Source: Tetracentron sinense
Lineage: Eukaryota; Streptophyta; Magnoliopsida; Trochodendrales; Trochodendraceae
Direction: 5' to 3'
Assembly: GCA_015143295.1 (NCBI GenBank)
Contig: CM026564.1
Coordinates: forward strand, 13,690,416-13,754,415
Length of the DNA stretch: 64,000 bases
The notes under the pieces were generated by a model, which did no database searches, was not told the origin of the DNA, and was given only the letters and a program-made list of their open reading frames with translations. Shown in pieces: positions 43,132 through 55,149 of the stretch. The translations under genes were made by a program, and so were the position numbers. The first letter of the stretch is position 1. Each line of letters starts with the position of its first letter.

Positions 43132-44240
43132 AAACTCTGTTCTTTTCAAAGTGTTCTTCTCGGAGCTCAAGTGAGGTCCCAACCTTGTTCTAGAAGCTCA
43201 TGCTTCATTCATTTGGTGTTATAAAGTTCAAAATTCATATTCAAGTTGATTCCTCAAGCTTGAAATTCTCCAAAGAAATTTTGTGCGTGTTCTTGAAGAA
43301 GGGGGGTTTTCAAATCCAGTTTTTCCAAAGCTTCAAGCAAGCTTTCTGAAGTTTGTTTTTTATCCTACAGAAGTGTAAAAACTTCATTTTTAAGGTAGAT
43401 ACACTCTACTTTCTACCCTTGATTATTCTTTAAATAAAATCATGTTTTACAGTGTGTTCTTGGATGAATTGAATGATGAAGTCTAAGTGTTTGTAAGCTA
43501 TCACTATTATTGAATTTCTATGACTATGATTCCATGTTTTTAAGCTTTCTAAGTATAGTATGATGTTCACAAGTATTCTATGCACTCTTTGTCTTACATG
43601 TCTCGCATGATTTGAAAGTTTTCTCATAAGTCGGGTTATAGAAGCATTCATAAGAATTCTAATAACTCATAAGTTACCAAGCTCAAAAGCATTGATAAAA
43701 CCAAACTAAGGGTTGGTCAAGGATAGGGCATATCCAAGGATATGTCATATCTGGTTCAAAGTACTTTCATAAGAAGTTGGATAAAGCCAACGGGAAGGTT
43801 GGTCAAGGATCTTGGCTGCCCACTTCTATATATTTGATGAAGGGTATTTATATGCCCGAATCTAAGTCTTTTTACAGGTACTAAGATCTGGCTCTAAGTT
43901 ATGCTCATAAGGATCTCATAAGCTCAGAAGTGAATCTCAAAGTCTCTAAGTGCTCTAAATCTCTACGGATCATAAGCTCATAAGTGCTCCAAGTTTCTAC
44001 AGCTCATAAGAACTCTAAGAACTCTAAGGGACTCAAAGAACTCATAAGACATGATTCTCATACGCTCATAAGACTCATACAGTTTTAGATTTCATAAGAA
44101 ACTCATAAGGAAATGATTTTGGAACTAGTACGGGTTTTTTACGGATTTCTACGGCTCTATGTCTTTGTATGCTCCATGATATTATCTCATTTTTAGCTAG
44201 TAGTTTGTAGACACTGAGTATTCCATGCTCAGCCAAATTA

Positions 44241-44375
44241 TTGACTTCGACAGGTTTTGATGAGCGTGCTCCTGAGACTTGGATAGAGGAGGACTACTAT
44301 GAGCCGGAGCCTACCATGGATCATCATCAGGATGATGGAGCTCTAGATAGGTGGTCTTATCTAGACTATTGCTAA
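44241..44375 (+). CDS. LTR H acidic mini-ORF, 44 codons, no ATG
   Basis: The frame carries ETWIEEDYYEPEPTMDHH and ends LDRWSYLDYC-TAA at 44373. The ATG of sister copies is TTG here. The C-terminal DxWxYLDYC is shared with LTR I through synonymous codons (TAT/TAC, CTA/CTC, TGC/TGT). Very acidic; no known family. Lack of ATG leaves translation doubtful. Confidence 0.42.
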   Translation: MTSTGFDERAPETWIEEDYYEPEPTMDHHQDDGALDRWSYLDYC

Positions 44376-44521
44376 GTGAGAGAGGTGTATTTTGAGAGTG
44401 GGACTTGTCCACTTCATACTTCATACTTCATATTTTGCTATGTTTTGTTGGTTCAGACTTGAACCTAACGATAGGAGTGTTTTATTATACATTGCTTCCA
44501 CTTTATTTCTACTATATGTTA

Positions 44522-44924
44522 CTAGCGGGTGGAACGTACGATGCACGTGAGAGCAAGGGGAAGGAGTTCCACAGTTAATAGGAGTTAAAAGGGACACGTG
44601 TTAACCCGTTGGTGCAATTGAACTTGCTAGTGGCACGTGTGACGCACGTAAGAGAGAGGGGAAGGAGTTACCACAGTTAATAGGAGTTAAAAGGGTCACG
44701 TGTTAACCCGCAGGTGTGATTGAACTCTCCCTGAGTTTAATCACAATTGGCTGTGATTCAAAATAGATAGATGAGTAAGGGTAGTTTCGAAATTAAATCA
44801 AAGGTAAGGGGTCGTTTGGGAATTAAAGCAAACATTAAATCAAAGTTTTGTTTTTATATAAGGGTAGTATGGGAATTTTCAGAAAAATCATCTATGGCTG
44901 CCCCTCGCATTATAAAAGTAAAGA
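44522..44924 (-). mobile_element. Non-autonomous Helitron, reverse orientation
   Basis: Read on the minus strand it starts TCTTTACTTTTATAATGCG and ends ...CACCCGCTAG with a GTGCATCGTACGT-type hairpin, between host A (44521) and T (44925), as expected for Helitron insertion between A and T. A second CTAG terminus about 105 bp inside (near 44629) shows duplicated 3' ends. Confidence 0.7.
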
Positions 44925-45366
44925 TAAAAGAAATTATTTAAGAGACACGTGGTTAACATGTCTCAAATGTTAGACACTAAGTGACACATGGTTGATATGT
45001 CTCCCATGCACAACTTAGGTTAAAAGTTTGGTCAGTTTTAAGTTAATTAATTAGGTATTAAGGTTATTTAAGTTGGGCAAGATTATATACAACTAATCCT
45101 ATTATATTAAAGTGTATCTCACCCTACTATACTTCGGATAATCCGATTGAGTCCTATACAAGTCCGATTCATATGATCTTATAGTCCAATGCTATTGGTT
45201 TGATATGATCTATAAGATGACACATTCATTAACTTTCAAAAACTTTCTAAGAAATCCTCGAATTCAATGAGTCACTCCCGACCGTTCCAAGAGTTAACCG
45301 AAAATGTTCGATCATAATATCGGAAATGACTTGCTAGGTTTATTGAACAAAATTTCAGGGTATTAC
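44925..45366. mobile_element. LTR-like remnant
   Basis: Ends TTTCAGGGTATTACA, like a Gypsy LTR terminus. No start or TSD recognised. Confidence 0.3.
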
Positions 45367-46426
45367 ATAAGTACTTACAACTATAATTTTGTTTAGTTGA
45401 CACTACTAATAAATGAATAATCAGTTATTTCTAATAATATATTTTAATCAATTTAAAAATATTTATTTTAAAGAATCTATCTTAAGAGTAATGGATCTTA
45501 ATAGAGGCTTTACTGGATGCAACATAGTTATGCTTCATAATAATCATCTCTTGCAATATTATAAAAAACAACCGATTGTCGCATATTTATAATTCTATAA
45601 TATTGCAAGAGATAACTATTGTGACAATTTGATGATTTTTTTTTGAAATTTCAGTCGAGGTACCCCAAAATTTTGCAAAATGTTGAAATCTTGTCCTCTT
45701 TTTCCCTCCATTGGTTCATATTATTGTAGTCATAAGTTATTATGCATTTAAACACTAACAGTTGTAATTTTGTTTAGTTGACACTGTGAATAAATGATTA
45801 TTCAATTATTTTAAAATAATATTTCAATTATTTTTTAAAAATGTATCTCAAGATTAATGGATCTTAATTAGAGGCACACACCAGGGCTTTGTCCCAGTGG
45901 TAGTGTATCCCTTGCTTTGGGGGGAGGTACCGGGTTCCATTCTCTAGAGGGTGGGAGTTTGTATATACTCTCCACCTGCCCACTAACTGAACAAATACTA
46001 AGACCTAACCGGCGTTGCGGCCTAAACATATATCTCGAACCAAAAATAAAAATATAGTGCGTGCAAAGTATGCTTCACAATAATCATTTCTTGCAATATT
46101 ATAGAACCATAAATCTATGATAATTTGGCAAAATTTTTGAAGTTTCTATCAAGTTACCCCTAAATTTCACAAAAATTCGAGCTCTTGTCCTCTTATTCCC
46201 CCTTGGTTCATATTATTGCAACCATAGGTGATTATGTTGCTAAGCACTGACTGTTGTAATTTTGTTTAGTAGACACTGCTAATAAATGATTATTCGGCAA
46301 TCTTTTTAATAAAGTATTATAGTCATTTAAATAATTTATCTCAAGATTAATTGATCTTAATTATAGGCTTTACTGGGTGCAAAGTAGTTATGCTTCAGGA
46401 TAATCATCTATTGCAAGATTCTAGGG
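45367..46426. repeat. Three-copy ~390-bp tandem repeat
   Basis: Units share TTGTAATTTTGTTTAGTTGACAC-like starts, TCAAGATTAATGGATCTTAAT, and ATAATCATCTCTTGCAATATT, beginning about 45372, 45756 and 46243. The second unit is interrupted by a SINE; the third is partial. Confidence 0.75.
45880..46046 (+). mobile_element. tRNA-derived SINE inside the tandem repeat
   Basis: A-box-like CCCAGTGGTAGTGTA, B-box-like ACCGGGTTCCATTC, and an end AAAAATAAAAATA. It interrupts the second ~390-bp unit at GAGGC. Confidence 0.65.
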
Positions 46427-48007
46427 CCCGTTTGGTTCGGATTATTCAAATCAATTTAATCACTTAAAAGCGCTTTTGATAGAATCGTCGATATATAATC
46501 GTGTTTGGCTCATTTATATTAATCAATTATTATGAAATAAATTACATCTAAAACCACTACGAAGAGAATCGCTCGAAGCGGTGATTACTGCTCAACACAA
46601 TCCGTTTCCACGAGTCGATTGTGCGACCGATTATGACGGACTTGAGAAATTCGTAAATGACTTGAGACTTTTTTTCTCGTGCTCTCACACAATGGTTTGT
46701 AAACAGGAAGGAGAAGGAAGAGCGATCACTGGAAGGAAGACAAAGTACCTAGTCTTCTTTGTCAGCATCCACGTCTTCTTCGTCATCTGCATCTTCATCT
46801 ACCCTTCTTCTTCTGTTTTTTTAATTTATTTTTCTTTAGTAAAATGTAATTCAAAAGAGGGGTTGGTTGTTAAAAAAGGGAGATCTATCTCATCCGTGGC
46901 TTTGAAAAACTGCAAGTCCTCTATGGGGTTTGAGTTTTAATTTTGTGCTTTTGGTTTGGGTTTGGTTGGGTGGTTTTGGACCGTTGGTCATGGGAGATTT
47001 AGCTTCCTCCAAATCATATTTCCTCCAATATCTATCTTCTCACAAACCCAGCTCCAAATGCCATTACATCTCTCTCTCTCTCTGTAATTTAGGGCTTTCT
47101 TGATTTTAATATTTTCAATTGGTAATGTTCAAGGAATTTTCTTGAATTTGTTGAAGCATTGATTTTACTGAATTTGTGTTCTTGTGGTGGTGTTTTTGCA
47201 TTGATTTGTTTGGTCTCCTATGATAGAAAATGGATTTATTGAGAATTCTTGGGTGATCTACAAGGACCCAAAAAGGGTTTATATAGATAATCTAAATTCC
47301 TAATATAGAAGGATCTCCCCCTAAAACACATGGGGATTTTGAGAAATTTGATGAGTTTGTTGGAAATTGAGATACAGCTGACACATTGGATCTTCAAGAC
47401 ACGCTTATTTGAGTCGCTTGCTCGATCAGGTGGTTGATTCGCTGCCAAGGACAGTGGATGGGCCAAAAGAAAAGAAAAAATCACTGTGGGCCAAGAGAAT
47501 GAGTTCATATATGGGTGGGCCAAGAAGACCTCAAATGAGCCGAATAGGATGCCCCCTGATGGGGATGAAATTGGGCCTTAACCAGTGGGTTTAAGAAAAG
47601 AGGATTAAAATGGGGTCAAAGAGAAGAAAGAGGGGCCTTTGTAGGAAATAGATTGGACCTCAACAGAATAAAATATGAGAAGTATAGACGATGAACAAAA
47701 AATGTGCTCGACTCAAGTCATGGGCCTTATAATGCTGAAGAGAATAAGCCCAAGAGAAGAGGGTTGAAATAGAAGTGGGGGTGATATTTGTAGGGAAGAT
47801 ATAATAGAGGCGAAGAGCAGAAGCTTTACTCAGTTAGTTAAGAATAAAGAAAGGTGTGCTTTGATGGGTTAAGGAATGCTGAGGAAGGGGTCTCGTATGG
47901 ATCTGGCAAAACAAAAAAAAGACAGATGGATACCTCAAGGATAATCCTAATCTAATCCTAAAGATCATAATCTAATTAATACTAATCTTTCATATACCTT
48001 ATCTTTA
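46427..48007. other. Unassigned DNA inside the Helitron composite
   Basis: Begins GGGCCCGTTTGGTTCGG, like one end of a hAT-type MITE, whose partner end was not found. 46980-47230 (CT-rich leader, GTAATTTAGGGC) resembles the 5' UTR of a host gene and could be captured. No coding frame with a recognisable domain. Confidence 0.35.
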
Positions 48008-48715
48008 TCTTTACTATTATAATGTGAGAGGCAGTCGTAGATGATTTTTCTGAAAATTCCCATACTAGCAAACTAAACTTTAATTTAATGTTTGCTTTAA
48101 TTCCCAAACTACCCCTTACCTTTGATTTAATTTCAAAACCACCCTTGCTCATCTATCTATTTTGAATCACAGCCAATCGCGATTGAACTCAGGGAGAGTT
48201 AAATCGCACCCACGGGTTAACACGTGACCCTTTTAACTCCTATTAACTGTGGTTAACTCCTTCCCCTCACTCTTATGTGCATCGCACGTGGGGAAGGAGT
48301 TAACCACAGTTAATAGGAGTTAAAAGGGACACGTGTTAACCCACGGGTGTGATTGAACTCGCTAGTGGCACGTGTGATGCATGTGAGCGTGAGGGGAAGG
48401 AGTTAACCACAATTAATAGAAGTTAAAAGGGACAAGTGTTAACCCGCAGGTTCGATTGAACTCCCCCTAAGTTCAATCGCGATTGGCTGTGATTCTAAAT
48501 AGATAGATGAGCAAGGGGTAGTTTTGGAATAAAAGTAAAACATTAATCAAAGGCAAGGTGTAGTTTGAGAATTAAAGTAAAACATTACTCAAAGGCAAGG
48601 GGTAGTTTGAGAATTAAAATAAAACATTAAATCAACGTTTTGTTTTTTTATAAGGATAGTTTGGGAATTTCAGAAAAATCATCTACGCATGCCTATCGCA
48701 TTATAATTGTAAAGA
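48008..48715. mobile_element. Head-to-head Helitron pair
   Basis: A forward 5' end TCTTTACTATTATAATGTG after A at 48007 runs to about 48290. From there a reverse-orientation copy continues to 48715, where GA|T is a reversed 5' TC end. The arms AGTTAACCACAGTTAATAGG are inverted around a CGCACGTG centre. CTAG at 48362-48365 is a 3' terminus. Host LTR H resumes at T48716. Confidence 0.65.
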
Positions 48716-48836
48716 TAACTTGTGTCCTCTCATAGGGTGGTATATATGCCTTATGTGTCATACAGGATAGTATGATACGGCAGTCACGAGCTAAAGTATC
48801 CCTAATTCGTAGGGGGTATTTTGGGTCGTGACAGAG

Positions 48837-48850
48837 TTGGTATCAAAGCC
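48837..48850 (+). other. Primer-binding site of element H
   Basis: TTGGTATCAAAGCC, complementary to the 3' end of initiator tRNA-Met with one change, three bases after the LTR end. Confidence 0.8.
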
Positions 48851-49215
48851 TAGGGATTAGTTTCCCTTGGGCTAATTCGTCTTTTGAGCAGAAGCATGTT
48901 CCCGGAGTTGAACTTAGAACTCAGATGAAATTCTTAACTTAAATTTGATACCATGACATAATGGGTATCAAGCAAGTCCTTAAGTCAATCTAGGAAGTTT
49001 AGATTCCAAGTATGGACTAGTCATCTTGTCTTATCATGTAACCGGTTAACTCATTAGCCGAGTTGAGAAACTAGAATCGCTAGGATTTCCTTGGTATGCT
49101 TATACTATTATGTGTATACTCCGATGCATACGATGCTTATATAAAGCACTAAGTGCTCATTGAACTATGGTATTCAAGAGCTTGACATTTTGCCACTGTC
49201 CTCGGGATTGTTATC

Positions 49216-50258
49216 ATGAGGCGTGGCGCTCGAGGTAGAGGTTATCAGACCAAAAGGACTGAAGGACAGATTCCAATGGGCGAGGAACAACCCGACTTTA
49301 TGAACCTTCTCGAGTCAATGGCCGAGGCGTTGACTCTTTTAATAGTTAGGCAGACTAGTGCAACTGCGACTACATCCCCACTTCCTCCGGTACATCATAC
49401 CGCAGGATTAGAGGCTTTTCGAAGACTGCGGCCTCCTACTTTTTATGGGACGCTCGATCCCATGGCTGCAGAAGCATGTATCATGCAGCTAGAGAAGAAA
49501 TTTCAGGTACTTCATTGCACCGATGAGCAGCGTGTTGAGTGGGCTTCCTTCTTAATGGAAGGCGAAGTTGAACATTGGTGGAGAGCTACCCTGAGGCAAA
49601 GGGATGTAGCTAAGGCAGGGGTACTCTGGACATGGGGGCGTTCTTAGATGTTTTCTACGAGTAGTACTTCCCCAGGTTTGTTAAGGAGCAGAAGGTGAGA
49701 GAGTTTATGTTTCTCGAGTAGGGAGAGACGAGCGTGGCCGACTATGAGGCTAAGTTCGTCGGGCTGTCGAGATGATCCACATTTGATCGTTACTAAGAGT
49801 ATACGAGTTAGGAAGTTAGAGGATGGATTGCGGTCCTTCATCCATGATAAGGTCCTATGTTCTAGGTAGAGACTTGGAGGGATATTGTGGGGAAGGCGAA
49901 GATTGCCGAGAGGAATTCTGAGGCATTTCTCATGAGGAGAGATGGTGGCTTGGGAAGAGGCATGTTTCAAGGACAGTCCAGTGGCTTAGCATCGCCTGAG
50001 AAGAGGGCTAGGACTAGTCCATATCAGACTTCTCAACCTAGGCAGGCTTAGAGGCCTCCTTTTGCCCCACAAGCACCTCGCCCTATTTCTACATAGATCA
50101 CTAGATATGCGCCTCTCATATCCTCGACATCGTCACCATTTGAGGAGTGCGCTGTTTGTGGTAAGAGGCATAAGGTCGAGGAGTGTCGTAGACTTTCTGG
50201 GGGTTGCTTCCACTATGGTGATCAGGGCCACATGATCAGGGATTGCCCACGGAGGCAG
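49216..50258 (+). pseudogene. Gypsy gag of element H, broken
   Basis: Starts MRRGARGRGYQ. The capsid-type gag domain is seen as LRPPTFYGTLDP, EKKFQVLHCTDEQRV and EGEVEHWW (about residues 70-125). A frameshift near 49633 and several TAG/TGA stops follow (FYE-stop-YFP, FLE-stop-GE). Zinc-knuckle region 50148-50246: CAVCGKRHKVEEC, then CFHYGDQGHMIRDC, where the second Cys is Tyr. It ends at solo LTR I. Non-functional. Confidence 0.85.
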
Positions 50259-50545
50259 TGTCGCGCCCCAAAATACCCCCTAGGAGTTTAGGGATACTTT
50301 AGGCGTGACTATACATACCTGCCAAACCATCCTGTCATGAACAAGATAATTAAAGTATTAAACAATGATCATCAGAGCGCGGAAGCTAAACATAAATGCG
50401 GAAGCGTAAACTAACTTTTTCTTTTCTTCTAAGATTTCCAAAATAGTATTCCAAGTTAACATATATACAACATGTCTAAGTCTAAGGTGGACAGGCCCAC
50501 CTATCAAAATGTCAAAATACATAAGCACCCTCTCGTACTCTCCCC

Positions 50546-50686
50546 TCAACAGTAGTCGAGGTACGGCCACACGTCAAGGTCTCGGTCCGCCTGAGACTGC
50601 AGTGGGATAGACGGCTCTCTCTCCTTGATATACTCTTCCTCGACCCAAGGCTCTGGGTCGAGGGCTCCCTCAGTACCTGCCGACAT
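50546..50686 (-). CDS. LTR I acidic mini-ORF, 46 aa
   Basis: ATG at 50686, TGA at 50546. Residues include MSAGTEGALDPEPWVEEEY, IKEREPS and the end DLDVWPYLDYC. Intact and the longest copy. It shares PWVEEEY with LTRs D, E and G, and its C-terminus with LTR H. Confidence 0.5.
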   Translation of the reverse strand: MSAGTEGALDPEPWVEEEYIKEREPSIPLQSQADRDLDVWPYLDYC

Positions 50687-50978
50687 GAAAGTACGGCTGA
50701 GCATGGAATACTCAGCGAGTACAAGTTTCTAGCTATCCATAACAATAATAAACACGCAAGGAGTAGTACAATACCAATCATCAATTCCAGGTAATAGTAA
50801 GATCATAGAATCAAACAATATTAAACATGGAGCAATATTATCATCTTGATGTGCATGAATGCAAAAACGCCGACAAAACTCATGCTTGAAAACTCGTTTC
50901 CATGTCTCAGTATGCATTGTAAAAATCATGTATGCGTGCATACACGAATGTCTTGTCATCATCTTGTAACCTTGCATC

Positions 50979-51345
50979 TTGTAACTTGTGAGCCAGAGGC
51001 TAGCACCCGAATCTCCCTGGGCTGCCAACCTCCTTGATATGTAATGCACTTGTGAGCCAGAGGTTAGTACCCGAATGTCCCTGGGCTACCAACCTCCTTG
51101 ATATGCAATGTTTTCTTGTGAGCCAGAGGCTAGCACCCGAATCCCCCTGGGTTGCCAACCTCCTTGATATGCAATGCACTTGTGAGCCAGAGGTTAGTAC
51201 CCGAATCTCCCTGGGCTACCAACCTCCTTGATATGCAATGCACTTGTGAGCCAGAGGTTAGTACCCGAATGTCCCTGGGCTACCAACCTCCTTGATATGC
51301 AATACCCGAATGTCCCTGGGCTACCAACCTCCTTGATATGCAATA
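50979..51345. repeat. ~64-bp tandem repeat in LTR I
   Basis: Five full units and a partial, with CTTGTGAGCCAGAGG and CCTGGGCTACCAACCTCC. Same LTR position as the different repeats of LTRs B, C, D, E and H. Confidence 0.92.
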
Positions 51346-52255
51346 TTTTCTTGTTGTTATTATATGCATATGCAATTGAAATCGCGGTTCATGCTAACAT
51401 GCGTGCTCGTGTATGTGTCAATAGTGACCATCGTGGAATGAGGATAGCAAGAGAGATATGGCCTCATAATTCGATTCATCATATAAGCATAGGAGCACTT
51501 ACGAAATTTGCACATTACTTGATTACATTACTTGATCAATTCATCATTCATAAGAGTACATGCATGAGGCCTATTTCCATTTTCTTCATTCAAGTCATTA
51601 TTTCATAGTTTAGGTATTTTGTCAAACACTTAGCATGCAAGTTTCCTCATTGTTCATTTTCTCCTTTTTAGTGCATATTTTACATTCAATCACACAAGGT
51701 AAGTTTATTATTTGTATAATGCCCATCCTCCATTTTTCAATCCACAACCCACACATACCATACATCACTCATTCGGCATCCAATCGCCACATACAACATC
51801 CATCCAAGCATCCATACCATTTCTTTATCTTGTTTATATTTATTAGGGATGATACATTTCACAAGAAAGCAAACATAATAGCATAAATCACATTTCATAA
51901 AGAAAACTTAGATTCATTGCTAGGGTAAGTTAGTAGGGTGTACTAACCTTGAAGAAGAGAAGAAAACCCTTGAAAAATGTTGTGGAGAACACTGCCCTAA
52001 CTTGGAATGGGACTCCACACGTGCTTGAGGTTGGATTTGAGAGATCCAAGCTTTTGAGATGGTCATGGGTTCCAAAACCCCCTTGATTTTCTCAAGTTGA
52101 TGCCCTAGGGTGAAAACCCCTTCTCTCCTCTCTCACTCCCTCTCGAAATATGGCTAAGGGTGTTTATGAACACCCTTGGCTCGAGCCAACCCTTAAAAAT
52201 AGGGGTGGAGTGGCCAAAAGACCAAAAAACCCCTAAAAAATTTCTGAAAAATCAT

Positions 52256-52350
52256 GTAGGACCGATAGATGACCGATCTACCAGTAGTGGACCGATCGAT
52301 CGGTGCTTATGACCGATCTACCGGTAGTGGACCGATCTCTCGGTCTTGAC
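52256..52350. repeat. GATCGATC/GATCTACC palindromic minisatellite, LTR I
   Basis: Units GACCGATCTACCGGTAGTGG and ACCGATCGATCGGT about 55 bp upstream (minus strand) of the TATA-like site. Confidence 0.8.
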
Positions 52351-53145
52351 TGGTGCTGCAGAATGTACTTCGGTATTTTGGCCATAACGTTTGACTCGGT
52401 ACTCCGATTTTGACGATTCAACTTGCATTAGATTTGTCTTTCAAAGAGGAACAACTTTTGTGTTTTGAAAAAATTCTAATTCTTCTTTATTCATGGACAA
52501 AAATACCCCTAAAGCTGACTGGTCTGCAATGGGTTGCGACAGCCCAAATTTGCAGCCGACCCGATTTTGGAAATCCCACTTTTGACTCAACCCCGACTCA
52601 AAATTAGGGAAAGTGATCAGCATGAACCTTGAAGAGGGTTCTAATACCTTTCCAAAAATTCAGTAATCACTCAATTCTGAGCAACTATGACTAAACTAGA
52701 GCCCTTTATAGTTGAGGTAAATGCCGAAACATACCTTTTCGACACCTAGAATACCTCGAGTGTTTTCACACTCTTTTCCCCTTGTGTCCAACACCCTAGT
52801 CACACCTCATAAATCATTCTTCATAAGTCTTTAACCCACCTCAATGATCATTAAATTCACACCGACATGCATGAGAGGCTCCGGCCTCTCTATGCCTCAT
52901 GCACTAGCACTATTCACCAACAACCCATTGAAACACTTAGGGTATTTGTACCCTTGATTTCACTTACTTAGAGTATCTTTACACTCTCTTTTTACGACTC
53001 AAACCATGTACCTAAAACCCTCAATTGGCTAATCATAATATCAAGAACACAATGGGAGGCCTTAGGCCTTCACACATACCATACAAGGGCACCTTTCACT
53101 GGCACTATTCATAGTATAGTGAACTTGAATTTTTGGGGTTCTATA

Positions 53146-54398
53146 GGCAGTTACTGGCTAGGCTGTATGGAGTTAGACTTCCAGTCAGGCAGACTTCATA
53201 GCAGGGGTCTTTACAGGCTTCCAAGCCTCCACAGTCCACCCAACTACCTCGCCGGGTAAACTAGGGTCAGGTTTTCGCCATGACAGAGCATGATGCACAT
53301 GCATCAGATGATGTTGTGCAAGGTACACTCAAGTCAAAGTTGTTCCAGTTATGAAATGTTGATGTTATATATATATGCTATGATTGCCTATGAGTACAAC
53401 ATGTTACCTATATAATATGTGTGACTTGTGAAATTTATTGACGTAAGTTAGTTTAATTATTCAAGTGCCTTACTCATTAGCGAGTGTTTAACGCGTGTGT
53501 TGATTGACACTAGATCAACGCATTCTTTTATCTCATCTAGCTTTGCCAAGGGCTTTGCCTCAGAGCCGAGTCGATTACCCCAGGAGTTGTCTATTTCAAC
53601 TTCGCTCGGCAAGTTGGTTGATGCAGACAAAGTGTATCGGGGCAGTGTCGTGCAAGTTAGACAGCATGAGTTGCGAGTCAATCTGATCATTCTTGAGTTC
53701 CAAGACTTGGACTTTGATGTCATCCTAGGGATGGATTGGCTCTTGACTCACCATGGGCATGTAGCGTATTTTAAAAAGAGGGTGGACTTCAGGCCAGAGG
53801 GTGTGAAACCGTTTTATTTTCGAGGGATACGGAGGAGAGACGTCACTCGCTTTGTAGACCTTAGATTCTTGAGTTTGGAGGTACGAGACTCGTCAACCAT
53901 TCCAGTTGGGAGTGTGTACCTGGAAGTATTTCCTGAGGTTCTGTCGGGTTTCCCTCTTAATCGAGTGATTGAGTTCGTGATCAAGCTTACTCCGGGAACT
54001 GCTCCAATTTCTAGGGCTTTATACAGGATGGCCCCTATTGAGCTTAAGGAGTTGAAGGAGCAATTGGAGGAATTGCAGGGCTTTGGATTCATCTGGCCGA
54101 GTGTTTCACCATGGGGAGCTCTTGTGCTCTTCGTGAAGAAGAAGGATGAGTTGATAGAGATGTGTATTGATTATAGCCAGCTCAACAAGGTCACGATCAA
54201 GAATCATTATCCATTACCTCGGATAGACGATCTATTTAATTAGCTAAAGGGAGCGAAGTTCTTCTCGAAAATTGATCTTCGATCTGGGTACCATTAGTTG
54301 AAGATCAAAGCTGAAGACTTTCCCACGACTGCCTTCAGGACTCGGTATTAGCACTACGAGTTCTTGGTCATGGCTTCTGGTTTGACGAATGCGCTATG
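53146..54398 (+). pseudogene. Gypsy gag end, protease and RT start of element H, broken
   Basis: 53275-53335 reads VFAMTEHDAHASDD, the usual gag-protease linker. After about 150 non-coding bases, the protease appears at 53497: [11 protein letters not shown] (the active-site Asp-Thr-Gly is DTR at 53506-53514) and [10 protein letters not shown] starts with [18 protein letters not shown] and [14 protein letters not shown]. Stops at 54241 and later, then LTR J cuts it at 54398 after GLTNA. Catalytic YxDD is not present. Confidence 0.85.
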
Positions 54399-55149
54399 TG
54401 ATGCCCCGAACCCGCGTCTGGGAAATCAAGTTCCAAGACGCGTGCTCGTTCGACATAACCATGCATGCAGACGACTTTACCTGCGAAAATGCGGGGATTT
54501 TTTTAAAAACTTTTCTGATGAGCTTACATAAGCAATAACAACCGGTCATCACAATTACCCATCATAAGCAAATATGTTACCTCATTGGCTACAATAGCCG
54601 TTACTTTTGGCGCCACAACTGCGACGGTACACTTTCAGAATCCATCAAGTATAAATCCTTGCCAATCGGTAACTGCTTCCAAATCTGAAGACATAAAATG
54701 AGAGGAGTGAGCTATAGAGCCCAGCAAAATTCACAATCCATGTAGGCTATTTTCTACCTAGTAACAATCATCATTATCAATAACGATATAGTGTTGCAAT
54801 ACAATTCTCATATTATAATAATATATAATATCGTAATCCGTGACCCGAGATCACTCAGGGCTATTTCACCCTATTTCGAGGTTCCGAACCTCAATTTTCA
54901 AGTTCATCCAATCATCGTTTACACCACTAGGTTACCCTTCCAAACAACCGCTCACTCTCTATCCTTGAGTCTGCAGACTCAATTAACTGGCCTTTGCCCG
55001 TATTCAACCTGAGTCCGTAGACTCAATATCCAAGTTAGAGTTCGTAGATTCACTATCTATTTCTACATCTGTTAACATTAACTTTTTTACCATGGCATCT
55101 CATACCCCCATGATAACTATCGAGATCAAACAAGACTTACACCCAATGA

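Larger units (their letters stand above)
42254..48833 (+). mobile_element. Gypsy element 'H', 5' LTR (interrupted by Helitron composite)
   Basis: LTR E-like sequence starting near 42254 (the first bases are decayed) and ending TTTTGGGTCGTGACA at 48833, followed by a primer site. TATAAATAGG at 43031-43040, donor-like AAG|GTAGAT at 43395, acceptor-like CGACAG at 44253. The LTR is split between 44521 and 48716. It feeds the gag-pol at 49216-54398. Confidence 0.82.
50259..53145 (-). mobile_element. Solo Gypsy-type LTR 'I' in gag of H, TSD GGCAG
   Basis: TGTCGCGCCCC...GGGGTTCTATA (terminal CA to TA), 2,887 bp, flanked by GGCAG at 50254-50258 and 53146-53150. Minus orientation: palindromes 52350-52256, TATA-like CCTTAAAAATAGG (52190-52203), donor-like site 51946-51950, mini-ORF 50686-50546. 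A younger insertion than element H. Confidence 0.92.

Noticed and set aside
46581-46940. 119-codon open frame
   Set aside because: No recognisable domain, low-complexity hydrophobic middle, lies in Helitron-enclosed DNA.
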